DNA of 64,000 nt from Desulfobacterales bacterium (GTDB taxonomy: Bacteria > Desulfobacterota > Desulfobacteria > Desulfobacterales > Desulfosalsimonadaceae), in contig JAXHNP010000006.1 in assembly GCA_034520365.1 (NCBI GenBank), positions 985,001-1,049,000 of the forward strand. The letters run 5' to 3'. Positions 52,610-62,017 of this stretch are shown piece after piece. The notes beneath the pieces are model-generated. The model saw only the letters and a program-made list of their open reading frames with translations, did not search any database and was not told the origin of the DNA. The first letter of the stretch is position 1; the number at the start of each line of letters is the position of its first letter. A program made the position numbers and the translations under genes.

Positions 52610-54376
52610 ATGCAAGATCTTAATGTACCGATAAAGCAAACCGATGTTCTTGTGATGGGAGCAGGCGGTGCTGGAATGCGAGCGGCGATCGCTGCTGCTG
52701 AAAAAGGCGCCCGGGTTGTTATCGCAGCCAAGGATTTGTTTGGCCACAGTGGCTGTACTCCTGTGGCAAAAGGCGGATATGCCGGCATGCAAGGGCCGGG
52801 AGATGATTGGAAACTCCATTTTGAAGATACGGTTCGAGGTGGAGGCGGAATCAACAATCAAAAGCTTGTTGAAATTATGGCCAAACAGGCCAGAGAACGG
52901 CTACTTGAATTAGAGGAATGGGGGGCCGCGTTTGACAGGGATAAGGACGGTAGTATTTATTTGCGTAAATTTGGCGGGCATTCCGCCCCCCGCAGTTGTA
53001 TCAGCGGCGATGTTACCGGCCGTGAAATGATCTGGGCTTTAAAGCGCAAATGCTGGGAACACGAATTGATTGAGGTGGCAGATGAAACTTACATTAATCA
53101 GCTCTTGGTAAATGATGGAGAAATTTCAGGGGCTGTTGGAGTTCAGCTGCAAACCGGAAAAATTGTCGCATATGAGTGCCCGGTGGTGATTCTGGCAAAC
53201 GGGGGTTCCGGCCGGTTGTGGCCGATAACCTTTGCCACAAAGGGAAAATGCGGCGACGGTTTGCGTCTGGCCTATGAGGCAGGCGCGGAACTGGTGGATA
53301 TGGAATTTTTTCAGATTCATCCCACTGGATGGAAATGGCCGCCGGCTGTCATTGGACGGGTTATCAGCGAGGGGGTTAGAGCAGATGGGGGCCAGTTGTT
53401 AAATAAGAACATGGAAAGATTCATGTGGAAGTATGACCCCGAGAGGTTGGAACTGGCTTGTCGGGACTATGTTTCGCGGTGCATATATAAGGAGGTCAAT
53501 GAAGGGCGAGGCACTGAGCATGGAGGCGTTTGGCTGTCGATCACCCATTTGCCGCCTGAACATATCGAAAGAAAACTGGCGGCATTCATGGCAACTGGCC
53601 AAGTTGCCGAGATAGACGTCAGAAAGCAGGCTATAGAAATATTCCCCGAGCATCATTATCAAAATGGCGGCGTAAAAATTGATGAAAACGCCAGAACCAC
53701 CGTAACCGGCCTTTACGCGGCCGGCGAGGCAGCCGGGGGTGTGCACGGCGGAAACAGGCTGGGCACCAATTCTTTGGCGGATTTAATGGTGTTTGGCAAA
53801 ATATCAGGGGAACATGGGGCTGAATATGCCAAAAATGTTAAACGGCCAGAGATCGTTAAAACTCAGCTGGAAGAAGAAGTAGCAGCTATTCGTAACCCTC
53901 TGGGAAGAGATTCGGATGTAAGTCCCTACGAACTTTCAAAAAAACTGCATGATGTCATGTGGGAAGAAATGCATATTGAACGGAGCGGAAAAGGCTTGAG
54001 CAGATGTCTGGAAGTTACCGCTGAGGTTGCAGAGCAGTTTAAGAATGTGTCTATTCCCGGCAAATCTTTATATTTAAATGACGCATGGACAACAGCTATG
54101 GAAGTTCGCTCCAGAATGGTGGTGGGCGAGATCATGACCAGAGCCTCCATGTACCGCACGGAAAGCCGCGCGGCGTTGTTTAGGAACGATTACCCGCATG
54201 TAGATCGAAAACAATGGGATAAAAATGTGATCGTCAAGATGGAAAACGGCGAAATGAAGCTGGAAACCTCTCCCGTTGTGGTAACGATTTGGCCCACTGA
54301 AAAGATTGACTTGGTCAAATTTCCAGTACCAGGCGAAGAACATGAACCCGGCGCGAGGGTTTTTTGTGAAGTCTGA
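52610..54376 (+). CDS. Fumarate reductase/succinate dehydrogenase flavoprotein, TfrA-like
   Basis: A 588-residue flavoprotein subunit. The FAD motif is VLVMGAGGAGMRAAIAAAEK (about 13-32). The site that carries covalent FAD in SdhA (SHTVAAQGG) reads SGCTPVAKGG, so the linking His appears to be replaced by Cys and FAD is probably non-covalent. QIHPTGW (about 230), GGVHGGNRLGTNSLADLMVFG (in part; about 380-400) and a C-terminal helical domain are as in the family. No transmembrane anchor gene follows, suggesting a soluble enzyme. ATG 52610 follows GGAGAGGA. It would reduce or oxidise a succinate/fumarate-type pair, possibly alkylated. Confidence 0.87.
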   Translation: MQDLNVPIKQTDVLVMGAGGAGMRAAIAAAEKGARVVIAAKDLFGHSGCTPVAKGGYAGMQGPGDDWKLHFEDTVRGGGGINNQKLVEIMAKQARERLLELEEWGAAFDRDKDGSIYLRKFGGHSAPRSCISGDVTGREMIWALKRKCWEHELIEVADETYINQLLVNDGEISGAVGVQLQTGKIVAYECPVVILANGGSGRLWPITFATKGKCGDGLRLAYEAGAELVDMEFFQIHPTGWKWPPAVIGRVISEGVRADGGQLLNKNMERFMWKYDPERLELACRDYVSRCIYKEVNEGRGTEHGGVWLSITHLPPEHIERKLAAFMATGQVAEIDVRKQAIEIFPEHHYQNGGVKIDENARTTVTGLYAAGEAAGGVHGGNRLGTNSLADLMVFGKISGEHGAEYAKNVKRPEIVKTQLEEEVAAIRNPLGRDSDVSPYELSKKLHDVMWEEMHIERSGKGLSRCLEVTAEVAEQFKNVSIPGKSLYLNDAWTTAMEVRSRMVVGEIMTRASMYRTESRAALFRNDYPHVDRKQWDKNVIVKMENGEMKLETSPVVVTIWPTEKIDLVKFPVPGEEHEPGARVFCEV

Positions 54377-54449
54377 AGATCATTGTAAACCTTTATATTA
54401 AAAACGATTCTGTGGTTCGAGCCTAGTTCACGTAGAAAAGGAGTCAACG

Positions 54450-55981
54450 ATGTCAGAAAATATAAATATCAAAATATACCGGTATGATCCGGAGAAAGAT
54501 GCGGAAGGCGGGCTTGAGCAATACTCGCTGTCCAAGCTGCCGGGGATGAGAATACTCGGGGCCTTGAAAGCCCTCAACGATCACGGCCATAACATTTCAT
54601 ACCGGTATAATTGCGAGGAATGGGAATGCGGGTCGTGCGCTGTTTACATCAACGGCAAAAAATCGGTTCTGGCCTGTAAGACCGAAGTTCAAGATGGAAT
54701 GGTTATAGAACCTGTACCGGATTTAAAGGTATTGAAAGATTTAATTGTTGATAGAGAAAAGGAGAATAAGAAGCAGGCCGAGTTATATAAAGTCCCCGGA
54801 ACCAAAATTGGATCGGAATTGAGCTACGAGGTTCAAAACAAAATGTGGAAAGCCATCACCTGCATGGAGTGCGGCGTCTGCCTATCTTCATGTCCGGTTT
54901 TACACCCTACAGGCGGTTCATACACATATAGCGGTCCTGAGTTTATGGTTCAGCTGTTTAGAACGGAGCTTGATACGCGGGTAGATAAAAACTCTCTTGA
55001 GACAAGCAAAAAAGAGGGTATCTGGGAGTGTACCGCCTGCCGGCATTGCGTTGAAAATTGTCCGCAGGACATTCCCATTCTTGATCAGATTCTATATCTG
55101 CGTAACAAAATCATCGATGAGAAAGGAAAACTTGTACCGCCCAGATCCGGGACCTGAATGAGCGGCTTTTTAAAACCAAAAATCCATACGGCAAACCCAA
55201 AAAGAGAAGATCAGATTGGGCCGAGGGGCTCAATGTCCCCGATATTCAGGCCGGTCAGCAGGACATTTTGTTCTTTGTGGGAAGCGAGCAATGCTATAAC
55301 CCGCGCGATCAGGAAACCGCAAGAGCCCTGGTCGATATTTTTCGGAATATAAAGATTGATTTCGGCACACTTGGCAACGTTGAGGCTGATGCAGGTGAGT
55401 ACGCCTTGTCCACTGGCGAGGAGGCGCTTTTTGAGGAACTTGCGGAATTAAATATAAAATCGATTCAAAAAGCCAAATTCAAGGCTGTCGTAACGGTCTC
55501 CCCGCATGATTACCACGTTATGAAAAACGAATATCCCAAACTTGGGGGTGATTTTAATGTGCTTCACTTTACTGAGTTTCTTAATGAGATGATTCAGGAC
55601 AACAAGCTGAAGTTGGGGCAAAATTTCAACAAAAAAGTCGTATATCATGATCCCTGCTTTTTGGGCAGATATAATAAGATGTTTGATGCGCCTAGAAATG
55701 TTCTTAAGGCTATACCCGGCCTGAATTTGGTTGAAATGAGTAAAATTCGTGAAGATTCAGAGTGTTGCGGCGGCGGCGGTGGCGGGGCCTTTATCGATAT
55801 TCCCGCAGGCGAGCGGATATCGGAGCGCAGGGTGGCACAAGCACTTGAAACAGGCGCCGAGATTCTGGCAGTTGCCTGCCCGTTTTGTATGGCCATGTTT
55901 GAAGACGCGGTTAAGGCGCTGAGATGCGAAGACAAGATTGAAGTAAAAAATATTGCTGAAATTGTTCGCGATGCGCTTTAG
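54450..55981 (+). pseudogene. TfrB-like Fe-S subunit (SdhB-HdrB fusion) interrupted by a frameshift
   Basis: First frame (54450-55157) has an SdhB-type part: [2Fe-2S] ligands in NCEEWECGSCAVYINGKK and [4Fe-4S] motifs CMECGVCLSSCPV and CTACRHCVENCPQ. It ends early at 55155 with LVPPRSGT-stop. Another frame (from about 55145, IRDLNERLFKTKNPYGKPKK) continues without stop to 55981 with HdrB-type CCG motifs (HDPCFLGRYN, SECCGGGGGGAF, ACPFCMAMF). One extra base near 55143-55150 rejoins them into about 510 residues. This SdhB-HdrB order is that of thiol:fumarate reductase B. The cause may be sequencing error or a true mutation; a functional protein is likely in the former case. Confidence 0.84.
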
Positions 55982-56012
55982 CTGCCATTTATAACCTATA
56001 TTTTAGAAAGAC

Positions 56013-56093
56013 CCGGCAATGGGATGACGACCGGAAAATGAATTGGCAAACAGATTTGTTTTCTGGCCGTCATCTTTTTGCAAGTATTGCCGG
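56013..56093. repeat. Long imperfect inverted repeat after the Tfr-like genes
   Basis: CCGGCAAT, GATGACG and CCGGAAAA on the left (56013-56038) pair with TTTTCTGG, CGTCATC and ATTGCCGG on the right (56059-56093). It lies 32 bases after the stop in a 162-base spacer and may end unit C transcription or be a repeat element. Confidence 0.65.
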
Positions 56094-56143
56094 TTCACTT
56101 TTCTGGCTTCGGCTGCCCTCTGATTTAAATGAGCTGATTTCAA

Positions 56144-57334
56144 ATGGATAAAAGCAATAAAATACTGCTTCTCACCACAGCATGCCATGGTGTTAATCAC
56201 ATGTTCTGGGAGGCTATCGGCCCCCTGATGCCATTTTTGATTGCGGCATACAGCCTCACTCATACCCAGGCGGGAGAACTGGGCCTGGTCTATATACTGA
56301 TTTACGGTCTTATGAATTACCCTTCAGGATATTTGTCAGATAAGTGGGGGAAGCGAATTTTTATACTGCTTTTTCTGCTTATCTCTTCGCTTTCTTTTCT
56401 CATGATCGTGTTTTTAGACATTTATTGGCAGCTACTGCTGATATTCGCATTGGCTGGTTTTGGCGGCGGACTATATCATCCTTCCGGGACGGCGATACTT
56501 TCCAATACCTTTACAGCCAAATTAAGAGGCAGATCTTTGGGCCTGCACGCCTCCGGCGGAGCAATGGGGATCCTTTTTGCTTATCTGATTGTCAGCGTGT
56601 TTAGCAAGGCATTGGGTTGGAAATTTGCGGTAATTTGTATGGCTGGCATCGGGTTTTTATTGCTTCTTTATTTTGTTTTATTCGCATGGCGGGATTTGGA
56701 GGGAAAAGATGAGCAATTTCAGGACGCTTATTCCGAAGCAACCCAGGAAGCTGCCCCTTTCGGTTTTTTTAAAGTAATTAGGAGCATTCCTCACCTTCTA
56801 CTCATTTATGCCATGGTCATGTTTTTATTTAAAGGGGCGTATGTATGGGTGCCGACTTATCTAAAAGAAGCATACAACTTGGAAGTTGCAACAGCAGTGT
56901 CATTAACGATTATTCTGCCCGTGATGGGGTTGTTTAGCAATTATTTGATGGGAATGTTGTCGGATTCAGTCGGCAGGAGAAAGAGCCTGATTTTTGTTTT
57001 TTCAATGCTGGTTGTCTGCCTTGTGAGTATGTATATCGGATTTAAACCGATATTGATTCCGTTGCTTGTGGTATTCGGTTTTTTTATCAACTCCTTTTCC
57101 GGCATTATCAACGCGTTTGCAAGAGATTTACTGCCTCCTGATGTCATGGGGATGGCTTTTGGCATTATATTTACATTTTCCATCTGCATCAGTTCGCTGG
57201 CGCCATATATTATGGGGATTATATCGGATAAGTTTTCTTTGTCCGAGAGTATGTTATTTTTGGCGTTTATCGCTGTTGCAGGAGTGGTGATTACCCTGCT
57301 TATTCCGGCCAAACCCGTGGAGGCAATTTCTTGA
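56144..57334 (+). CDS. MFS transporter (fosmidomycin-resistance/FsrA-like group)
   Basis: A 396-residue, 12-TM major facilitator. The start MDKSNKILLLTTACHGVNHM and first loop LVYILIYGLMNYPSGYLSDKWGKR (in part, with the G-x-L-x-D-x-x-G-x-R/K MFS loop motif) identify the family; the halves are joined by a hydrophilic linker around residue 190-205 (DEQFQDAYSEATQE). It probably moves a small organic acid in or out. It begins the last gene group of the island, downstream of the inverted repeat, and is followed 56 bases later by the PrpD pair. Confidence 0.85.
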   Translation: MDKSNKILLLTTACHGVNHMFWEAIGPLMPFLIAAYSLTHTQAGELGLVYILIYGLMNYPSGYLSDKWGKRIFILLFLLISSLSFLMIVFLDIYWQLLLIFALAGFGGGLYHPSGTAILSNTFTAKLRGRSLGLHASGGAMGILFAYLIVSVFSKALGWKFAVICMAGIGFLLLLYFVLFAWRDLEGKDEQFQDAYSEATQEAAPFGFFKVIRSIPHLLLIYAMVMFLFKGAYVWVPTYLKEAYNLEVATAVSLTIILPVMGLFSNYLMGMLSDSVGRRKSLIFVFSMLVVCLVSMYIGFKPILIPLLVVFGFFINSFSGIINAFARDLLPPDVMGMAFGIIFTFSICISSLAPYIMGIISDKFSLSESMLFLAFIAVAGVVITLLIPAKPVEAIS

Positions 57335-57390
57335 TTATGCAAAAACAGGGTTATCTGTAAACAATGAAAAGCTTATAAGGGGGGGAAGAT

Positions 57391-58767
57391 ATGGACCCAA
57401 TTTTTAAATTCTCTGATAATATAGTGAAGACAAGGTATGATGATATTCCACAAGAGGCGGTTTTAGCAACCAAACGACAGCTTATGGACGCCATTGCCGC
57501 TGGAATTGCGGGAAGTTCGGCAGAATCGGTTAAAGAACTCTTCGATATTTTCACTGATTGGGGGGGGAAGCAGGAAAGCACTTTATGGGTCTTCGGCAAC
57601 AGGCTGCCGAGTGTTGCCGCCGCTCAAATCAATGCCACAATGGTACATTCAAGGGATTTTGACGACACACATGACAGAGCTGTTCTTCATCCCGGTGCCG
57701 TCACCGTCCCACCAGCGTTTGCATTGGGTGAAAGTCTTGGAAATGTCAGCGGTAAGGAGATTATAACCGCGGTGGCATTAGGCGTGGATCTCACCTCCAG
57801 GCTTTGCCTGGCCTGCACGAGCGATTATTTTGCAGGCGGATGGCATTACACGCCATTGCATGGAAGCCTGGGTGCAACGGCTGTGGCCGGCAAACTTCTT
57901 AATCTGGATCACGATAAACTTGTGCATGCATTTGGTATTGCCTACCACCAGGCAGCTGGAAATTTGCAGTGTGTTGATGACGGGGCATTGACAAAGCGAT
58001 GCGGACCGGGTTTTTCAGTCCGCAACGGAATTCTTTCAGCATTAATGGCAAAAAAGGGGATAACGGGCGCCCGCAATGTGCTAACCGGCAAAAGAGGGCT
58101 GTACCATCAATATCACCGTGGTTTTTTTAATGCCGAAAATCTTACGGACGCACTGGGAAAGAGATTTGAAGGTGTCAATGTCAGCATCAAGCCTTATCCC
58201 TGCTGCCGATATAATCACCCTGCTATCGATGCCGCTCTGCATTTGATGGATACCCATCAATTTTTACCATCTGCTATAGATTCCATTACTATTCATATCG
58301 GCCAGAGTGCTACCGGGCTTCTGGCTGAACCGCCGGAGATCAAGAAAAATCCACGGAATGCTGTTGATACCCAGTTCAGTATACCCTGGGCGGTTGCTGT
58401 GGTATTTGCTTACGGCAAGCTGAGCATCGGCAATTTTTCGGATGAAGCCACAAAAGATAAAAAAGTCCTGTCATTGAGTAATAAAGTCAATACTGTTACG
58501 GACAAGGATTTATCAGTGGCCGGAATTGAACCCTGCATTGTGACGGTGAAAACGCAGGGAGGTGAAACTTATACTAAAAGAGTGGATACCCCTTATGGAT
58601 CGCCGGATAACCCAATGTCGATTGATAACATATCTGAAAAATTAAGAAATGCCGTACCTTTTGGCGTAAAACAATTAGATGAGGCCCAAGTCGAAAAGCT
58701 TATCAAAATGGTCGCAGAATTCGATTCGGTTAAACGCATGGATATAATTGGCGAGATGTTGGGATAA
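57391..58767 (+). CDS. MmgE/PrpD family protein, copy 1
   Basis: A 458-residue protein of the MmgE/PrpD fold, whose known members include 2-methylcitrate dehydratase, cis-aconitate decarboxylase and iminodisuccinate epimerase. Family segments: AVLATKRQLMDAIAAGIAG, VHSRDFDDTHDRAVLHPGAV (in part; the D-F-D-D-T-H active-site segment, about 85-105), GWHYTPLHGSLGATAVAGKL (about 151-170) and KPYPCCRYNHPAIDAAL (about 268-284). All these are intact. It has AAGGGGGGGAAG before its ATG. It probably dehydrates, isomerises or epimerises a branched hydroxy acid; exact reaction unknown. Confidence 0.86.
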   Translation: MDPIFKFSDNIVKTRYDDIPQEAVLATKRQLMDAIAAGIAGSSAESVKELFDIFTDWGGKQESTLWVFGNRLPSVAAAQINATMVHSRDFDDTHDRAVLHPGAVTVPPAFALGESLGNVSGKEIITAVALGVDLTSRLCLACTSDYFAGGWHYTPLHGSLGATAVAGKLLNLDHDKLVHAFGIAYHQAAGNLQCVDDGALTKRCGPGFSVRNGILSALMAKKGITGARNVLTGKRGLYHQYHRGFFNAENLTDALGKRFEGVNVSIKPYPCCRYNHPAIDAALHLMDTHQFLPSAIDSITIHIGQSATGLLAEPPEIKKNPRNAVDTQFSIPWAVAVVFAYGKLSIGNFSDEATKDKKVLSLSNKVNTVTDKDLSVAGIEPCIVTVKTQGGETYTKRVDTPYGSPDNPMSIDNISEKLRNAVPFGVKQLDEAQVEKLIKMVAEFDSVKRMDIIGEMLG

Positions 58768-58829
58768 ACCTGCCACGGAGCGGTATCGGCTCAATTAATG
58801 TAAATCTCGGACCCAAAGGGTTTTAGCAA

Positions 58830-60224
58830 ATGGATGCGATTCAAACTATTTCAGAAAGATTTCAAGAAATTAACTATAGTGATTTGCCAGCTGAAGTGGT
58901 GGATGCCACCAAAAAGCTGATACTGGATACTATCTCAGTGGGTATTGGTGGCAGCAGCGCCGAGGGCATAAGTCAGCTCAAGCAGTTTTTTGTGGATCAG
59001 GGGGGTAAACAAGAAAGTTCTGTCTGGGTTTTCGGAGCCGGTTTGTCCTGTGCGGCTGCAGCTCAGCTGAATGCTACCATGGTTCATGCACTGGACTTTG
59101 ACGATACGCATGACCGGGCGGTGATTCATGTGGGGGTGACTTCCGTTCCGACGGCACTGGCCGTTGCAGAACAAACCGGAAATGTTGACGGGAAAAAATT
59201 TATAACCGCCGTGGCCCTTGGGGTTGAGATTGCCTCCAGGTTATGTCTGGCCAATACCGTTTCAATGTTTGAACGCGGATGGCACTATACCACATTGCAC
59301 GGAAATTTTAACGCAACAGCTGTTGCAGGTAAGTTGCTGGCCCTGGATGCAGAGGAAATGATAAACGCCTACGGGTTGGCATACCATCAGGCAAGCGGCA
59401 ATCTGCAGGGATTGATTGATGGTACATTGGCCAAGCGGCTGGGCCCGGGTTTTTCCGTTAGAAACGGCATCACAGCCGTCCAAATGGCGGCAAAGGGATT
59501 GACGGGTCCGCGCAACAGCCTGTCAGGCAAGCATGGGTTTTTTAATGTTTATCATCGCGGCGATTACGAGCCTCAAAAACTTGTTGACGGGCTTGGGGAA
59601 ACATACGAGGTGGCAAATTTGAGCTACAAGCCTTATCCCTGCTGCCGCGAAAATCATTTGTCCATTGACGCGGCCCTGCAGTTGCGGTCTGAGTTTGATA
59701 TTAAACCGGAAGACATTAAAGAGATCAATGTGAATATGAGCCGGGAAGGAATGGTTGCGGTATTTACGCCTTTGAGCGAGAAGCAGAATCCGAAAAATGT
59801 TGTTGATGCTCAGTTCAGTACCCCCTGGACCGTGGCCTGGGCTCTGGTCTATGGTTCGGTCGGCATCGAAGCTTTCAAGCCAGAGGCTATTTACGATGAA
59901 AAGGTCCTGGATTTATCCCGCAGGATAAATGCCGTGCCAGACGATTCCCTTTCGCAATTGGGGGTTAGCCCCACTATAGTTAACATAGCCACCAAAAACG
60001 GGCAAAATTATACCAAAAAAATAGAAATTGCTTACGGCTCTCCTGAAAATCCCATGACTATGCAGGATATGGCAAACAAGCTGAAAGCTTGCGCTGGAAA
60101 TGCGGCTGGGGTTTTCAGCGGTACGGAGATCGATGAGCTTTCCTCAATGTGCATGAACCTTGAAGATTTGAATGATGTGCGTGCTGTCACCCGCATCTTA
60201 TCCGCTCCGCAAACCCGGAGTTGA
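58830..60224 (+). CDS. MmgE/PrpD family protein, copy 2
   Basis: A 464-residue tandem paralogue of the preceding gene, clearly alike along its whole length (VHALDFDDTHDRAVIHVG, GWHYTTLHGNFNATAVAGKL, KPYPCCRENHLSIDAALQL). Differences near the active site include HVGVTSVPTA against HPGAVTVPPA and RENHLS against RYNHPA. The pair could form a heteromer or act on two stereoisomers. It starts 62 bases after copy 1 and is followed by a stress-protein gene. Confidence 0.86.
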   Translation: MDAIQTISERFQEINYSDLPAEVVDATKKLILDTISVGIGGSSAEGISQLKQFFVDQGGKQESSVWVFGAGLSCAAAAQLNATMVHALDFDDTHDRAVIHVGVTSVPTALAVAEQTGNVDGKKFITAVALGVEIASRLCLANTVSMFERGWHYTTLHGNFNATAVAGKLLALDAEEMINAYGLAYHQASGNLQGLIDGTLAKRLGPGFSVRNGITAVQMAAKGLTGPRNSLSGKHGFFNVYHRGDYEPQKLVDGLGETYEVANLSYKPYPCCRENHLSIDAALQLRSEFDIKPEDIKEINVNMSREGMVAVFTPLSEKQNPKNVVDAQFSTPWTVAWALVYGSVGIEAFKPEAIYDEKVLDLSRRINAVPDDSLSQLGVSPTIVNIATKNGQNYTKKIEIAYGSPENPMTMQDMANKLKACAGNAAGVFSGTEIDELSSMCMNLEDLNDVRAVTRILSAPQTRS

Positions 60225-60256
60225 TTTCAAGAAAAATTTAGCGGAAAGGAAGGAAA

Positions 60257-60784
60257 ATGAAAAAAATAAAAAAGATAATGGCGGCCATTGATCTTTCGGA
60301 TTATACGTGCTCGGTTCTGGAAACAGCTGAATTGCTGGCAGCAGGATTGCAAGCTGAGCTGCTTGTTACCAATATTATAAATCCAGAAAACATTGAAACT
60401 ATTAAGTTGGCCGAGCAGTTGGAACATGATTACAAGAATTTTTTTCAAGCTGTAACTGCTGATAATTATTTGGAAAAAATAAAGGAGGAAAGATCCAGGC
60501 AATTGGACGCAATGGTTGAACAACTGGGGATGGGTCATATTTCCGCAAGAAAGATCTACAGGGTTGGCGTCCCCTTTGAGCAGCTTATCTGGATTGTAAA
60601 AGACGAGGATGTGGATATTGTGGTTATAGGCCCCAAGGGCAAAACAAATCTTTCAACAGTTTTGTTCGGAACAACAGCTGAGAAGGTGTTCCGCCATTGT
60701 CCGGTCTCCGTGTTAAGTGTTCGCGAGAAAAAATCCGATGATCTTCGTGCGTGCATGTTTCTGGAGTCAAAAAAGGGCCAGTAA
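60257..60784 (+). CDS. Universal stress protein (UspA family)
   Basis: A 175-residue Usp-fold protein: it starts KKIMAAIDLSDYTCSVLETA, and near the C-terminus has the ATP-binding-type signature IVVIGPKGKTNLSTVLFGTTAEKVFRHCPVSVL (in part; G-x2-G-x9-G-S/T type, here GPKG...GTTAEK). A long insert (about residues 50-90) is more than in minimal Usp. The AAGGAAGGAAA leader supports the ATG. It is often placed in catabolic or transport operons; a regulatory role on the next transporter is conjecture. Confidence 0.85.
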   Translation: MKKIKKIMAAIDLSDYTCSVLETAELLAAGLQAELLVTNIINPENIETIKLAEQLEHDYKNFFQAVTADNYLEKIKEERSRQLDAMVEQLGMGHISARKIYRVGVPFEQLIWIVKDEDVDIVVIGPKGKTNLSTVLFGTTAEKVFRHCPVSVLSVREKKSDDLRACMFLESKKGQ

Positions 60785-60793
60785 CCCCGAAAA

Positions 60794-62008
60794 TTGAACG
60801 AGCCAAAATCAAAAAGTCACCTTAACTATACATGGGTTGTGCTGGCGCTGATCACTGGCATGCATGCCATGAACATCTTTTCCGGACGAAGTATCGTTCC
60901 GTTATCGCCTTTAATACAAAGCGAGTTAGAGCTTTCCCATACCCAGATTGGAATGTTTACTTCCGTGTATTTTGCCGGGGCTTTTTGCTTTTCTTTTCCC
61001 ATGGGATGGCTGGTCGATAAAATAGGCGTGTATTGGACAATGCCCCTTGGCCAGCTTATTGTTGGCACTTTTATTTTTTCAATAAGTTTTGCCGATTCCT
61101 TTATCCAGATCTGCATAATGCTTTTTTTAGCGGGTATCGGCCATGCGGCGATTAACCCGGCTACTGCAAAAGTTGTAATGGCGTGGTTCCCCCTTAAGCG
61201 AAGAGCCATTGCCATGGGTTTCAAGCAAACCGGGGTACCTATTGGCGGGGCTTCTGCAGCCTTTCTCTTGCCGGCGCTTTCGGTCAATCTGGGATGGCGG
61301 AATGCATTGGTCATAAGCGGCTTGGTGTCGATTGTCTCCGTTGTTCTAAGTTTTTTGTTTTATCGAAAACCCGTGTATGAAAAGCAAAACTATTTTCCGG
61401 CCTCACTAGCTGTCTCCCGCCTTCCTGCAATTATGAAGAACAGGGATATTATGCTTCTTAGTGTTCTCATGATTGGCTTTTTAATGCTTCAATCCGCACT
61501 TGAAACCTACCTCGTATTATACTGCATCGATGTATTGAATTTAACACTTATTACCTCCGGTTTGATGCTAGCGGCCACCCAAATAGGGGCAGTTATAGGC
61601 CGGGTGGGGTGGGGACCGGTAAGCGATATTTTGCTGCGCGCCCGACGCAAAATCGTGCTAATTATCATCGGCGCCATATCATCGGTAATGTGTTTTAGCT
61701 TTGCCCTGCTGGGTTCGCATATGCCCCTGTGGATCATTGGAGTCTTGGTTCTTATTTTCGGGGCCTGCGCAATTGGCTGGAACGCTGTTTACATTGTGCT
61801 TGTTGTCGAGTTGGCGGGTCGGGGCAGAGAGGGGCGGGCGCTGGGAATAAGTCTGACGATTGCTTTTATCGGACATTTGATCGGGCCTCCGATTTTCGGA
61901 TATTGTGTGGATTACTTTGGCTCATATACAGCATCCTGGCTTGTTTTTTGCATAATGATGATTGTCGTTACCTCATTAATAAACCTTATCCATGAGCCTG
62001 CAAAATAG
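60794..62008 (+). CDS. MFS transporter, oxalate/formate or glycerate-type
   Basis: A 404-residue, 12-TM major facilitator. Identified by the first-loop motif FPMGWLVDKIGVYWTMPLGQ (about residues 69-88) and the second-half GRVGWGPVSDILLRARRKIV. It belongs broadly with monocarboxylate/organic-anion carriers (ACS, OFA-like). The proposed start is TTG at 60794, 9 bases after the stress-protein stop; the ribosome site is weak and a later start is not excluded. It gives the island a third carrier besides 25554 and 56144. Confidence 0.8.
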   Translation: MNEPKSKSHLNYTWVVLALITGMHAMNIFSGRSIVPLSPLIQSELELSHTQIGMFTSVYFAGAFCFSFPMGWLVDKIGVYWTMPLGQLIVGTFIFSISFADSFIQICIMLFLAGIGHAAINPATAKVVMAWFPLKRRAIAMGFKQTGVPIGGASAAFLLPALSVNLGWRNALVISGLVSIVSVVLSFLFYRKPVYEKQNYFPASLAVSRLPAIMKNRDIMLLSVLMIGFLMLQSALETYLVLYCIDVLNLTLITSGLMLAATQIGAVIGRVGWGPVSDILLRARRKIVLIIIGAISSVMCFSFALLGSHMPLWIIGVLVLIFGACAIGWNAVYIVLVVELAGRGREGRALGISLTIAFIGHLIGPPIFGYCVDYFGSYTASWLVFCIMMIVVTSLINLIHEPAK

Positions 62009-62017
62009 CTTTACAGG

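Noticed and set aside
55158-55352. Separate 64-codon gene after the first TfrB-like frame
   Set aside because: The other frame carries the homologous continuation (LNERLF...) into the CCG domain, so this is an out-of-frame reading.
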